The position numbers and the translations under genes are program-made. A stretch of 64,000 bases of DNA. Source: Mastigias papua (lineage: Eukaryota > Cnidaria > Scyphozoa > Rhizostomeae > Mastigiidae). Below the pieces are notes generated by a model that saw nothing but the letters and a program-made list of their open reading frames with translations, made no database searches and had not been told where the DNA came from. Shown one piece after another: positions 54,446 through 64,000 of the stretch. Position 1 is the stretch's first letter. Every line of letters begins with the position of its first letter. The DNA is taken from the NCBI GenBank assembly GCA_964019165.1, contig OZ025280.1:8612428-8676427 (forward strand), in the 5' to 3' direction.

Positions 54446-55170
54446 TTGTGGAAATGCGAACACGATCGATGCCTTATTCGTGAGCTACTCCTTGTTGAGC
54501 CCTATCTTCATAAGCCCAAATCGAAGGAGCGTGGGCAAGCTTGGAAAGCAATAGTTTCAAATTTAAATAACTTGGAGCGACCAAAGTTTCGAGTTGCAGT
54601 TAGAGCTGTTCGGGAGAGGTTCTTCAAACTCATGGAGAAGTTTAAAAAAACCGAGGAAGAAAGAGCCTCTGGGATTCAAGGAGCGGATTTTGATGAAATA
54701 TATATGGGCCTAACTGACATCAAACAAAGAATGGAAGAAGCAAGAAGCAGCTGGGAAATGACAACGGAGAAAGAAAAAGAGAAGGAGAACGAAAAAAAGG
54801 AAAAAGTACTGGATATGAGGTGGAAAGCAACAGAGAGTTTTATGTGAGAGGCGAAAACGACAAGAACTAGAAAGGGGAGAAAGCACCCCTAACAGAAAGC
54901 GAAGGTCTGGTGTTGACGTATATCATTGAAGTACCTCAGGCGGGCTTGCAGTGGAAGAAGGAGCAGTCAGAAATGGGCCTGACATTTAAAGAGGAAGAGT
55001 TAAAAGAACGGCAGCTAGCAAGAGAGAGTCAACAAGAACTGGTTTGGCAACAACAACAATTCATGGCAAATATGCAAGCACAGCAGCATCAATTTTTATT
55101 GCAGATGAACCAGCAAAACATGCAAGTCATGAGACAAATAGCAGAAATATTTAGAGACAACAAAAATTAA
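54446..55170 (+). pseudogene. Harbinger accessory protein, Myb/SANT-like, with Gln-rich coiled coil
   Basis: ORF 54,446-54,847 has a Myb/SANT-like domain with spaced aromatics (CLIRELLLVEPYLHKPKSKE; RGQAWKAIVSNLNN; VAVRAVRERFFKLMEKFKK) and then a Lys/Glu helix. After a one- or two-base frame change comes a basic stretch (RRKRQELERGESTPNRKRRR), which may act as a nuclear localisation signal. ORF 54,910-55,170 finishes with an E/K/Q coiled coil (VWQQQQFMANMQAQQHQFLL). In known Harbingers this partner protein binds the TIRs and brings the transposase into the nucleus. The frame breaks suggest decay. Confidence 0.85.
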
Positions 55171-55448
55171 TTTTCATGTGTTTGTGGAAAGCTTATGTAT
55201 TGTTTTCAAAAATGCGTTTTATGACAGTGGAACATACTATTTGGGGAATTTGTCATGCTTTTAACTCTCTGTCGAATACCTCTTAAGAATCTTCCAGATA
55301 TGATGCCATAACTTCTGCAGCAAATGATAAAACGTAACCTTTTGTTAAAACGTAACCAACCATTCTTAACAGCCTTTGAAGTTTCAAACAGTACTACATG
55401 AAAAACCAATAAATTCAATAACCAGAAAACTAAAAGAAATTCAAATAA

Positions 55449-56878
55449 CTATACAACAAAATCAGTAAAGTATTCTTCTAGATCTGGAGGATTTACCTCC
55501 ATGAATCTGCTTGTTGATGACCCATACAAACAGGTCCTGGCATTGCGGAGTAATGCACATACAATGTACATGGTTCCCACTTCTGAAATGGCAATCTTCC
55601 GGTTCTTTCTAAAATCAATGATTGCAAAGTACTCTGCTATTTCACCAAAATCCCACTCTACGGATACCCTCACACTACTCATTGCTTTAATAAATTGTTT
55701 CTCTTCTTCTGTCAGGATTATATGCTTATTGGGAGCCTGAAGGTGAAGGCGTAGTGGATATGCTGGGTCACCATATATGCATAATGAACACCCATCTTGG
55801 GTGGTACAATATTCCTCTAGTTTCTGCAGAAGTCCTGACTTGCGAAGCATTCCAGCATCATGGCTTTTGCCCTCTTTCGAGGAATATAGAATATTCAGTA
55901 TGATTTGCTCAAATAAATTAATACCAAATGATTGCAGAACAAGAACTTGATGTCAGAGTCAGCAATTCTTATGATCCAAATAAATATATCAATAAACCCA
56001 GGGGCATGGCCAGGTTTATAAAAGTGGGGGTGTAAATAAAAATATTTTTGGCTATACCCTCTGTTTCTCTGGAGATTTGCTACTACCCCACTCCAAATTA
56101 TTTTCCCATCAATTTCAAAGACGTCCTGAGAACCATCTTGGTAATAAGTCCCAGCCGTTGTGCCCCATGCTCCCCATGGCCACACCACTGAATAAACCAA
56201 GTAGAAATTGAAATAAACCAATATTGTACTCGCCACCAGGACTATAAAGGTTGGCCACAAGGCCATTTGCAGCCACAACTGACTGGTACTTCAGTGCAAG
56301 AACTCGCTAGTGGCCGTTGTAAACAACGTTTTGGTTCTCCCCAGGTCTACATATTGGTCGAACAGTGCCATCTATGAATCCCCAGCAATTTTCAAGGGCA
56401 TGACTGTTGTTATGCACTGCTTGTGCACATTCAGTAAGTTTGTCCTGTTTCAACCAACGCTGCTCAAAGCTACTCAGACGATGTTTCCATGCATCATTCA
56501 AATATTGCATGACTTTATTGGCTATCAGGCATATTTCTGATTTGCTTCTACCAAATCTTGGAATTAAATCACTGTATCGGCAAGGGTAGGCAAATCTCTT
56601 CAACAGCATGCACAGTCCCCCCAGTGCCGAGGCAGTCATTCCATTTGAACAGACAAACTTTTGAGGTAAACGAAATGCCTTTACTAGCCTAGGTATGTCT
56701 ACCTTATCGAATCGAAATTCGGTCTTGCATTCATCTTCATTCATTCAAAACGTTCGTAATTACAGTATGGAAAGACTGATGCCTTCTTTCCAAACTCAGA
56801 GGCGATGGCCATAGAATGTTCATCGATAACACCCTCAACAAAGAGAAATGTAGCTGCTGCAATTATATCGTCCGCCAT
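55449..56878 (-). pseudogene. Harbinger DDE transposase, interrupted by a 330-bp insertion
   Basis: It starts at an ATG at 56,876-56,878 (MADDIIAAATFLFVEGVIDE). A small shift near 56,745 leads into ORF 56,744-56,307 (FRLPQKFVCSNGMTASALGG; RYSDLIPRFGRSKSEI; GFIDGTVRPICRPGENQNVV), and ORF 55,850-55,449 follows. All three catalytic residues are visible: D in FIDGT, D in IYGDPAYPLR and E in SVEWDFGEI. The core is split between about 56,235 and 55,900 by foreign DNA, which separates the KYQSVVAANGLVANLY block from GKSHDAGMLRKSG. The copy is inactive but recently enough broken to keep long open frames. Confidence 0.92.
55900..56235. mobile_element. Unidentified insertion inside the Harbinger transposase
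   Basis: About 330 bp interrupting the transposase between two blocks that are adjacent in the family. It contains 'cccaggggcatggccagg' at 55,997, a sequence form seen at the ends of several animal DNA transposons, and 'gctccccatggccacaccac' near the other end. I cannot assign it to a family. Confidence 0.5.
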
Positions 56879-57010
56879 TTTGTTTCGTTCTCGTGCCTCG
56901 GCTCAAATCTAAACGGTAAAGCAGCACTAGACGACATCCAGTGCGAGTACAAGGACCCCTTGGGAAGAACATGAACTCAAGCTCGTTCTCGCAGTGGATC
57001 TAAACCTCCC

Positions 57011-57483
57011 TAATGTTAAGTATTAACATACTTTAGTATTTGTTGCGTTTAATTAGTTATATAAGTGTTATATATTTCACCAACAGTAAATAAAGTTTAG
57101 AAATGAAATGCAATAAATGAATAATTTGCAAGACATATTATTAGTCTGTATTATTTAATTGACACAGAGTTAAAAAAATTACAACGAATTTCATGACATG
57201 ACCTTTAATATATAGGATAAGGATTGAAGATCTGAATATTTTGTAAGTTTTGTCAATATCTATTTCAACAGACATAAATAGAGTTATTGTGCCATAAGAT
57301 GATCTAGGCAGGTAACCATAAGATCTACAGTTTTGTAATACTGCAGTCATTGAATTCAGAAGTCGAAGCCTCAGGGTGCTGCAAGGAAAGTCTACTTATT
57401 GATCTGACCCAGCACTGGACGTACCTAAGAGCCCTTGGATAAGATATTGCTGAATGATAGAGCATATTTCCTATAATATTTAG
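57011..57483. other. APEH intron end, no element recognised
   Basis: AT-rich DNA between the Harbinger and exon G. It ends in the acceptor 'ataatatttag'. Confidence 0.5.
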
Positions 57484-57586
57484 GTGCTATGTTGAAAGTG
57501 GCATGGAATATTGTTATGAAGTTATACCAAGCAAAGATTCCTACTGTCAGATGTTGGGCCATTCTCCAATTTTATACGCCAAGAAT
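57484..57586 (+). CDS. APEH: APEH exon G (CYVESG to LYAKN)
   Basis: G completes Trp. Then CYVESGMEYCYEVIPSKDSY and CQMLGHSPILYAKN, matching vertebrate CVVEAGFPFS...MLDKSPIRYIPQV in order and length. The acceptor is 'atatttag' and the donor gtaagt. The following exon would carry the catalytic Asp (family context LLMLGQEDRRVP). I did not find it before 64,000. Confidence 0.95.
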
Positions 57587-57889
57587 GTAAGTCGGTTGAT
57601 TTTCTTATCATTCAATGTTTGATGATGTTTGTGTTATTTACAGTAGATGTATGACTGTTACTCTAATCCAATTACTAGATTTTTTGTACTTGTTCTGTTT
57701 ATTTTTTTGTGCTTAGACTATAAAATTGAAACTTCATCTCATTTAAAATATTTGCTATATACAATTGTAAACCTCACTAACTAATAGGTAGTTTACAATT
57801 TACTACTTGGTTTGAAAGCAACTCTACGAACAGAATGATAAGACAAAAAATGATGATTGATATAAGTTAATATGATAGGAGCTCAGGAC

Positions 57890-60150
57890 TCGACCACTCA
57901 TTGTCACGTCTCTAGAAGACTTAGTAAGACGTTCTGATTGCGATGTTAGTCATTTTTCTTATCATGTAGTTTTTGGTAGTATTATCAAACTGTAAGGGTG
58001 TCAGCATGTCAAGGAAGTCAAATGTACGCTTATCAAATATACCTAAAATACTCATCAACAGGTATATAAGCTTAACGTTTTCGTACTTACGAGAGTTTTG
58101 CCGTACCAAGTCCCTACACTTTTTTTGCCTTTCTTTCGGCACTGGTCCTAAGGTTAGATTCAAAACCCACGGTAGATTCTATAGTGTAAAGCCACGCATC
58201 AGAAATTGAAAGAAGTAGATCAGGTGGCAGATCGTCTACAGTCATAACAATAGAGGTGAAACATCCATGGAGGTCGGCAAAGATATTTGCTTGTTGTAAA
58301 GATTGAAATGTTTTGACAGTACATAAGAGGATGAAATCGTGTCTCCAGATGTAGCGGCCCTGTTTAAGATACTCTTTGAAGAATGAGAACACAGGAAGAA
58401 GAGATTCTTGTACAAGGCAGAAAGAACAGTCAGATGAAGATGGTAGGCCCCATCTTTGGAGATTGGTCTGTGTTGGGAGAGTGTTATTTATGTACTTGAA
58501 AGAAAAAATTAAAATATTTGTTGGTAAGTTACTTTATGTAGAGGAACATCATAAATTAAGGTTAGGCAATGAGAGGGTATTTACGGGTTTTTCCAAAGGG
58601 TACTAATGGCCTAACTGCATGAAAATTTTAACGACTTGCGAAGAACCATCTGACAAGGCGCATGTTTTATTGATGGAGGATGTGTGTTTAGGCTACCTTT
58701 ATTTCATGAAAGAAAAGCATTGCTTACTGTGCCTGGTATGGGAAGATCTAGCTATGAACAGAAATATGTCTTGACAAGATTATCAAGATTTTCAGACACC
58801 CATGTCTTTGTATAGTCTGCTACAATAAGGTGCCATGATATCTTAGATAAGAGATAGCGATTTTCTAGCTGAAATTTATGTTTTCGTTGTAAAGGTAAGA
58901 GATCGGTTTTTGGACATGATATCGCTTACAATTTGAGAACGTTCTTGTTTATGAACGATATTTCACATTTCGAATTCAACGTGTCTACCAAGGTAGCGAA
59001 AAAAATTGCAAAGTTGAATGCATGGAGTTATTTCACTATTTACTAGACGTTTGGGCAGGTATTGGGTTGATCTTGGTGCTGATGTTTTATTTCCACATGT
59101 AATAAATTTATCAACTCGAATAACCATTTGTGCCTACTTGCACCAAATGGTGAACCGATTGAGTAAGTGTTGATTTTCACTCTCTTGACCACTGATAACA
59201 GCTGCATTGTCTGCAAATTGAGACCAGTGGACTGGAGTAAGACTTTTTCAACAGTCAACAAGAAACCCAAATTGACAATAGTTTGGCGCCTTAGATATGT
59301 TGGATCAATGTATTATAGCAGAGGTTGAATAGGAGAGCTCTGAGACAATCACTCTGAAGTACTCCACATCCGATGGGAAAGTAAGAAGTGTGGGAATCAG
59401 AAGTGATAATTGATGAATGAAATTTAGAGTATAGGCTGTCAAAAAGATAGTTTATATGGTCTGTAATATGGTGATATCTAAGAACTTCATAAATCACATT
59501 GTGATGAACTTCACCAAATGCGTCTTTAAGATCCAGCAAAGTGATGACTAGGGAGCATTGCTTGTTACGTACCTTATTATATTATACTTGACATCTGAGT
59601 TGTGTGCTCCAGGCTCCCTGAAATTGTCTGAGTAAAACCTTCCTGAATTTTATGTTCAATGTAATTGTTCTCTGATAGAGCTTGAAGATTGCGTTTCGTA
59701 AGCATGATGTAAATGTTTTCATTGCAAACAGATTGCAATGTAATAGGTCGAAAATTTGATGGACCATTTATGTCACCATTCTTGTGAATCACGATAGTGC
59801 AGGCCTTTTTCCAAGTTGAAGGTGCAGTATGTGATATCCAAATTGAATGAATTATGCTTGTTACATATGATCGTAAGTATGGACAATGTTTGAAACAGAT
59901 GATGGATACCTGATCTAAAGGGCCGGGGGAAGCAGATGATTTCATTTTACGAATAAGATTTGTGACCTGTTGGTAAGTTGGAGGCCTAAGGCCAAAAAGA
60001 TTTTTTGGCAGAGAGAATCCATATTGGAATTGAAAAGATCTTCCTTGGACTGAGACACGCAAAGAAATCAGTGAAAAATTGTATATAAGTTTCCTTACTA
60101 AATGAAGGATTTGTGTTGGCTGGCTGCTTAAAACAGGTTGTGACATATCT
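57890..60150 (-). pseudogene. R2-like LINE: RT and restriction-like endonuclease
   Basis: Minus strand, high to low. ORF 60,146-59,577 has RPPTYQQVTNLIRKMKSSAS, PGPLDQVSIICFKHCPYLRS, WKKACTIVIHKNGDINGPSN and FRPITLQSV. ORF 59,539-59,291 has MLDLKDAFGEVHHNVIYEVL (motif A) and CGVLQSDCLRALLFNLCYN (a changed GVLQGDCLSPLLFN). Next is a frameshifted FAD-like region (59,270-59,043, 'HWSQFADNAAVISG' on the minus strand). The C-terminal endonuclease follows at 58,392-58,114 (GRYIWRHDFILLC; LPPDLLLSISDAWLYTIEST, the P-D...E pair). The C-terminal endonuclease with no AP endonuclease marks the R2/NeSL/Hero side of LINEs. Stops break the frame. Confidence 0.87.
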
Positions 60151-61235
60151 TCAAAAATTTTTGCTTATGCACTGATCTTGATTTACTGCACTACTATGGC
60201 AACCACTGCCTGCACATGCCCCTTATGTCTTCTATAATTTCTTGTGTATTAAGTTAGCAAAACTTAATTTCTATTGTATCCGCCTTCCTCCCTTTTAATT
60301 CTTAACTCCTTCTTCAATTCTCTGGCTGATTTATTTTTGTAGCTACCAATCAGGTTACTGTCGTTAGTGCTGTTTGACACTACCATAACTGGGCTTGAAT
60401 TAACTTTAGATAATCCCGTTCATATATTCGATCGTTGAATCTAAGTTCCCATCTGCCACTTGATGATTCGAAAATTTGAATTTGTCGTTAGTCGTTATCA
60501 ATCTCCCATTCTCGAGACGAAGTTGGCAGTTTTATTCCTTGCTATAAGTCAGGCCATTCTGTTAAAGAAATTTGATTCTCAAAACTGTTTAGCACTTTCG
60601 ATGATGTATCTTATGTATCTGCCGAATTTATATTGTTTATTTCGTTATCGAGACCCTCATGTAAATCCGCATTTGATCCGTGGATAATTCTGCAACTCTT
60701 TTGATTGGCTTTTAAACCTCGAATCCCATTGCAGTTTTTCCACAGGAACATTGTACTTCATTTACTTGAAGAACGGGCTGTGTGTTTGTGTTTCCTAATA
60801 TCTTATTGCTCTAGCATCTGGTAAGCCGGTATAGGCTAACAATGTCCTTGCCATACCATGAACAAACGATATATATCAGTAGTAACGCGAGCAGACTTGT
60901 GCGAATCAGAACGAGAATGTGAGTTCACTGAACAAAAACCGTTCATTGAAACTTGTGTGGAAGAATTAATAACCAAGTAAGACGAAAATTTGTTGAAACT
61001 ATGGACGCGTACAAAGACATAACCGTCTCACCCAGTGTCTTCCGATTAATGTTACTACTAGTAATAATGTTTTCAAACTTCAATTCATCGATATAATTTC
61101 AAATTCTACAAATACAATTTTCACAACAAAGTAATTTATACTTGGCTGGCTTACTGTGTTAACAAAGAAGTAATATACTTAACATTGACATACATTATAT
61201 TAATAACAATAATGATTATGACTGGACAAAAATTA
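60151..61235. other. Possible 5' part of the R2-like LINE; no motif seen
   Basis: Upstream of the RT, where an R2-like N-terminus (zinc fingers) would be expected, no Cys/His finger was recognised on the minus strand. Plus-strand ORF 60,460-60,687 has no motif. Confidence 0.35.
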
Positions 61236-61880
61236 ATAGTTTAGGAGCTCCGGATCACACCAAGAAGTTACTGCCGCAGGACACTCTCTGTACAATGTAT
61301 CGTGGTATCGTTGAACCGCACCTCCGCTACTGCTGTTCAGTCTGGGGGGCATATGGGGGGATTAGGTTGCAGGTGCTGCAAAAACTTCAGAACCGTGCAG
61401 CTAGAATTGTGACCAACACTGCTATGATTCTTCCGCTAGTGCCTTAATAAGAACTCTAAATTGGCCTACGGTAGCGGATATGATGCAAGTCGAAACAGCC
61501 TGCATGGTCTATAAATCAATAAATGAGCTTGCTCCAGACTGTCTGTCACAGATTTTTACGAAAAAGTCGGCATGTAGTAGGGAAGATTTGAGAAACACGG
61601 CAACTGATCTCCAAATCCCTCTAGTGAAAACGTGCAGTGGTCAACGAACTTTCTCATATCGTGGTGCTCGAGTCTGGAACCACTTAGATTTGGCAGTCAA
61701 GCAGACATCCGCTTTCAAAGCGTTTAAAGATGCTGTAAATAAATGATTTATTTTGCTATTTCTTTTCTTTTACAAATTTTTGTATTATTGGAATTAGGGT
61801 AAGGTTTTTAAAGGATAGATAATTTTTTTCTTAGTTTTTAAGCACGGCCCCCTGTAAAGCAATCTTCTTCAATTGATGGG
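61236..61880 (+). pseudogene. 5'-truncated LINE, RT C-terminus
   Basis: Plus strand: LGAPDHTKKLLPQDTLCTMY, RGIVEPHLRYCCSVWGAYGG, LQVLQKLQNRAARIVTN, then ORF 61,480-61,746 with VYKSINELAPDCLSQIF and FSYRGARVWNHLDLAVKQTS. This is a distinct LINE family from the HNL/LWNTLP copies, with Y-C-C-x-V-W-G and LQ-x-L-QNRAAR. The 3' end has 'aagcacggccccctgtaaag' and 'gatggggc', a tail form seen in several invertebrate LINEs. Confidence 0.85.
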
Positions 61881-61899
61881 GCAACCGTTGGTAAACGAG

Positions 61900-63640
61900 C
61901 GTCGATACCATTGTCATCATACATTTTGAGAACGAATTTTATTAAGTGCCAATTATCCCAAGGCAGCTAATGCAGAGATTTATGAATTTTATTTCGTTAT
62001 AATCAGTGGCGAGATCAGGTAGAAGGGGACGATATTTGAGTTCTTTTCGATGAGCATTATTGTTTAAATTAGTTTCTAAGTCCATAGTTAAGTCTATGAT
62101 GTATAGGATATTGTCAGCTGTAGAAAGAAAGATATCAGGGCAAAAGTTATTGCCAGTAACGATGCAGGGAGAAAGGTAGCCAGGGAGGTCAACATATAGG
62201 TTTGCATGCTGTATGGTGTGCACCGTTTTAGGGAGGAGTTTCAAAGCAGAGTTAAATAAAACAAAATTAATCTATCCAGCCAACTCTCCAAAATTGGGTA
62301 TTGGTTGCATACTCACGCAGTTCAGATCAAAATGTCCTTAAGAAATATCATTAAAAGCTTAAAAGTTCAGGAGATGTCCATTCTTTGTTTCTCCGACAAA
62401 ATATAAAGTACGACATCTTATGCATATGTTTGCTATCCACTTAGTTAGGAATATGATATCATTCTCTGGTACCCTTATACACCCTAAGAGTTCAAAGAAG
62501 CTTCTGCTGTCTTTCTCTATAAACATGATTATCATATGTGACCAGTTGCACCAGCGTGTGAACATATTCAAAAGTACTTGATTTTCGTACTCATTAGATG
62601 TATCTGCTACCGTATCATCAGCAAACTGGAACCAGTTTTTTGGGTTTAAAATTTTGTCATAGACATAACCCATTTGTTTCAGTTCATCACTCTTTTCCAG
62701 GCTCTGGAGAAAGGTATTAAAGATCATATTGAAAATAAGGGGGCAGTCTTATTGAAAATAAGGGGGAAAATAAGACAGTCTTCCTGTAAAACACCCTTTT
62801 CAAACTTTATCGCTGGAGTTACGCAATCTTCAGTTGCAACTGGTGTTGTGAATCCATCGTAGATGTCTACAATAATGTATATTATATGTTGCAGAACATG
62901 ATGGTATTATAGACTGCTTATTATGATCAACATCACCTAAGGCATTCTGAAGATCGAGCAATGTCACAACTATAGCCTTCTGGGTTTTCTTGGTATGTCG
63001 CTACAAGTAGGCAAGTTGTGCTGTATGCTCAAATGTTCCTGATACGTTTGGAGTAAGACCCGTTTGGATGTTGCACTTAATAAAATCATTTTCTTTCAAA
63101 AGCTGGAAAATTCTGTTTCGTATAATAGAGGTATAAACTTTCAAGAAAACACATTGTAAAGTGATCGGCCTGAAATTCTGGGGATCATTATTCGGGCCTT
63201 TTTATGAATCAAGACTGTGATTGCTCGTTTCCAATCAGCAGGTGACTGTTTGATTTCCCAGGCCGTTCTAATGATTTCCAGCAAATATGTACGTAAATAA
63301 GGATATCGTTTCAGTGTGATTATAGAAATCTGATCAATGGCGCAGACAGGCACTTGCTGTTCTCATTTTCCCAATGATTTTTTTCCTTTCTGCATAAGTT
63401 GGTGCGTTACGATTGAAATGTTTTGGATTTTCATAGCTTGGCATCCAATCCGGCCTGGTAAAGCTAACGCCAGATCTCTTCTTCTGGAATAATTTGCTGA
63501 AATATTCGAAACAAGTTGCATTCGAAAATGATGGCAGCAACTCAGTGACTTATTCAAGTTGGTTTTTAGCATATTTCCGGTAATTTTGCTCGATTTTGTT
63601 ATGGTGGAAAGATGCTGGCAAGCTCTGCTCACTACCATTG
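61900..63640 (-). pseudogene. Second R2-like LINE: RT and restriction-like endonuclease
   Basis: Minus strand, high to low. The pre-RT region is FEYFSKLFQKKRSGVSFTRP (63,540-63,334). Then IDQISIITLKRYPYLRTYLL and ADWKRAITVLIHKKARI (63,353-63,141), a broken motif A/B region, ORF 62,727-62,359 with NWFQFADDTVADTS (intact FADD) and LLNMFTRWCNWSHMII, and the endonuclease end 62,244-61,942 (ADLPGY-like VDLPGYLSPCIVTGNNFCPD; FLSTADNILYIIDLTMDLET). It has the same domain order and strand as the 57.9-60.15 kb copy, but the proteins are clearly diverged, so it is an older or separate subfamily. Confidence 0.85.
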
Positions 63641-64000
63641 ATTTTGTTAATCTTATTCCTTGAGAGTTTGCTTATGTATTGGATTTCATCATAATTTCCC
63701 GTGTTGTTTGACTTTTTCAGATTTTTCAGAGAGGATTTTAGCTGATTTTTGTTGTATTCTCAATATTTTTCAACCAATTCATTTGCTTCGTCGCTGTTTT
63801 GAACAGAGTCATATTCTTTTTCAAAATAATCGTATATTCTTGTTGAGAACTGCTTGCATACATAATACAAACGTTGAAAATATCTTAAAATACACTGCAG
63901 ACCTCGCTCGGTAAGGTAGTCTACAGGTGGCTACTTGGATACATACAATGCACGAATTAAAGAACAATTAAAAGAAAAACAATTTGTACATTATACATTG
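63641..64000. other. No recognised gene up to the right edge
   Basis: May be the 5' part of the R2-like LINE. No motif was recognised. Confidence 0.4.

Larger units (their letters stand above)
54203..57010. mobile_element. Near-complete two-gene PIF/Harbinger transposon
   Basis: 2.8 kb bounded by inverted repeats of about 40 bp that both start GGGAGGTYTAGATCYACTGC and continue GRGAACGARCTYGAGTTCA (Y/R mark differences). It carries a Myb/SANT-like accessory gene on the plus strand and a DDE transposase on the minus strand, arranged tail to tail. This is the classic animal Harbinger layout. The right flank is TAA, a typical target, but the left flank (ATT) does not match exactly. It lies inside the APEH intron between exons F and G. 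Confidence 0.93.
21481..57586 (+). other. APEH: APEH gene span (seven confident exons, five short introns or gaps and one 29.6-kb intron)
   Basis: Acylamino-acid-releasing enzyme (acylpeptide hydrolase, S9C prolyl-oligopeptidase family) is a cytosolic enzyme that removes N-acylated amino acids from short peptides. Seven exons match consecutive parts of the alpha/beta-hydrolase domain. Each junction keeps the frame: phase 1 to 2-base completion at the first two introns, phase 0 around the third and fourth, phase 1 at the fifth and phase 2 at the sixth. The block order is IIWPHGGPHS, CAVLLVNYRGSIGFG, GKIGLQDVSDVQ, GGSHGGF, RACALRNPVINI, TDIPDW, then CYVESGMEY and LGHSPILYAKN. No stops or frameshifts occur in the exons, so the gene looks intact and probably expressed. 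The N-terminal propeller exons are not recognised. The final exons with the catalytic Asp and His are expected right of 64,000. Confidence 0.93.

Noticed and set aside
60800..60900. Possible last APEH exon to the right of exon G
   Set aside because: No frame between 57,590 and 64,000 gave the LLMLG-x-x-D-x-R-V-P or S-x-H-A blocks, so the exon is taken to lie beyond the window.

Overview
This window is invertebrate animal nuclear DNA. It is AT-rich and gene-poor. It carries GT-AG introns, no operons, and a dense layering of mostly decayed transposable elements: Penelope-like, LINE, Gypsy, BEL/Pao and PIF/Harbinger. The mixture (Penelope elements with GIY-YIG domains, R2-like LINEs with a restriction-like endonuclease, LINE ORF1 proteins with an SGNH-like domain) fits many aquatic invertebrates. 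I cannot name the species.

The only host gene I can identify with confidence is acylamino-acid-releasing enzyme (APEH, an S9C serine peptidase) on the + strand. Seven exons, at 21.48-22.87 kb, 52.51 kb and 57.48 kb, join with consistent splice phases and encode the start of the catalytic domain, including the GGSHGG nucleophile motif. The intron from 22,873 to 52,511 is about 29.6 kb and is filled with mobile elements. The last catalytic exons (Asp and His) should lie beyond the right edge. Upstream exons are mostly unrecognised, and three weak candidates are recorded as findings.

Layout. 0-0.6 kb: Harbinger transposase remnant (- strand). 2.2-4.35 kb: a Penelope terminal repeat split by a 5'-truncated LINE. 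4.4-4.5 kb: GT microsatellite. 5.4 kb: palindromic C/G-rich repeat. 6.7 kb: solo Penelope repeat. 9.9-12.1 kb and 13.4-15.24 kb: LINE 5' parts (SGNH-like ORF1, endonuclease) on the - strand. 15.25-17.9 kb: + strand LINE reverse transcriptase (RT), interrupted at 16.4-17.55 kb by a Penelope element with target duplications. 18.2-19.06 kb: LINE RT remnant. 19.8-21.07 kb: + strand LINE with endonuclease and RT start. 21.48-22.87 kb: APEH exons. 23.39 kb: MADF-domain fragment. 23.63-25.27 kb: second Penelope element. 26.33-31.25 kb: Gypsy element with both LTRs. 32.28-41.53 kb: BEL/Pao element (- strand), broken by a deleted BEL element (34.585-38.002 kb, + strand, TSD TATAT), itself broken by a palindromic MITE. 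41.6-42.8 kb: another BEL gag. 43.43-44.22 kb: complete short Harbinger with long TIRs and TTA duplications. 44.6-45.5 kb: LINE 3' end with GATT tail. 47.0-47.8 kb: rearranged R2-like RT. 48.3-49.2 kb: repeat-borne ORF. 51.37-52.26 kb and 53.3-53.65 kb: LINE 3' ends. 54.203-57.010 kb: near-complete Harbinger with transposase and Myb/SANT-like gene. 57.9-60.15 kb and 61.9-63.6 kb: R2-like LINEs, with another LINE 3' end at 61.2-61.9 kb.

The most notable non-coding signal is a small hammerhead-ribozyme-like motif (CUGACGA core, nearby A-rich GAAA-type element, UC cleavage dinucleotide, self-complementary stem III) repeated in five copies of the Penelope terminal repeat. The next is a palindromic repeat family with C-rich and G-rich arms, present three times.
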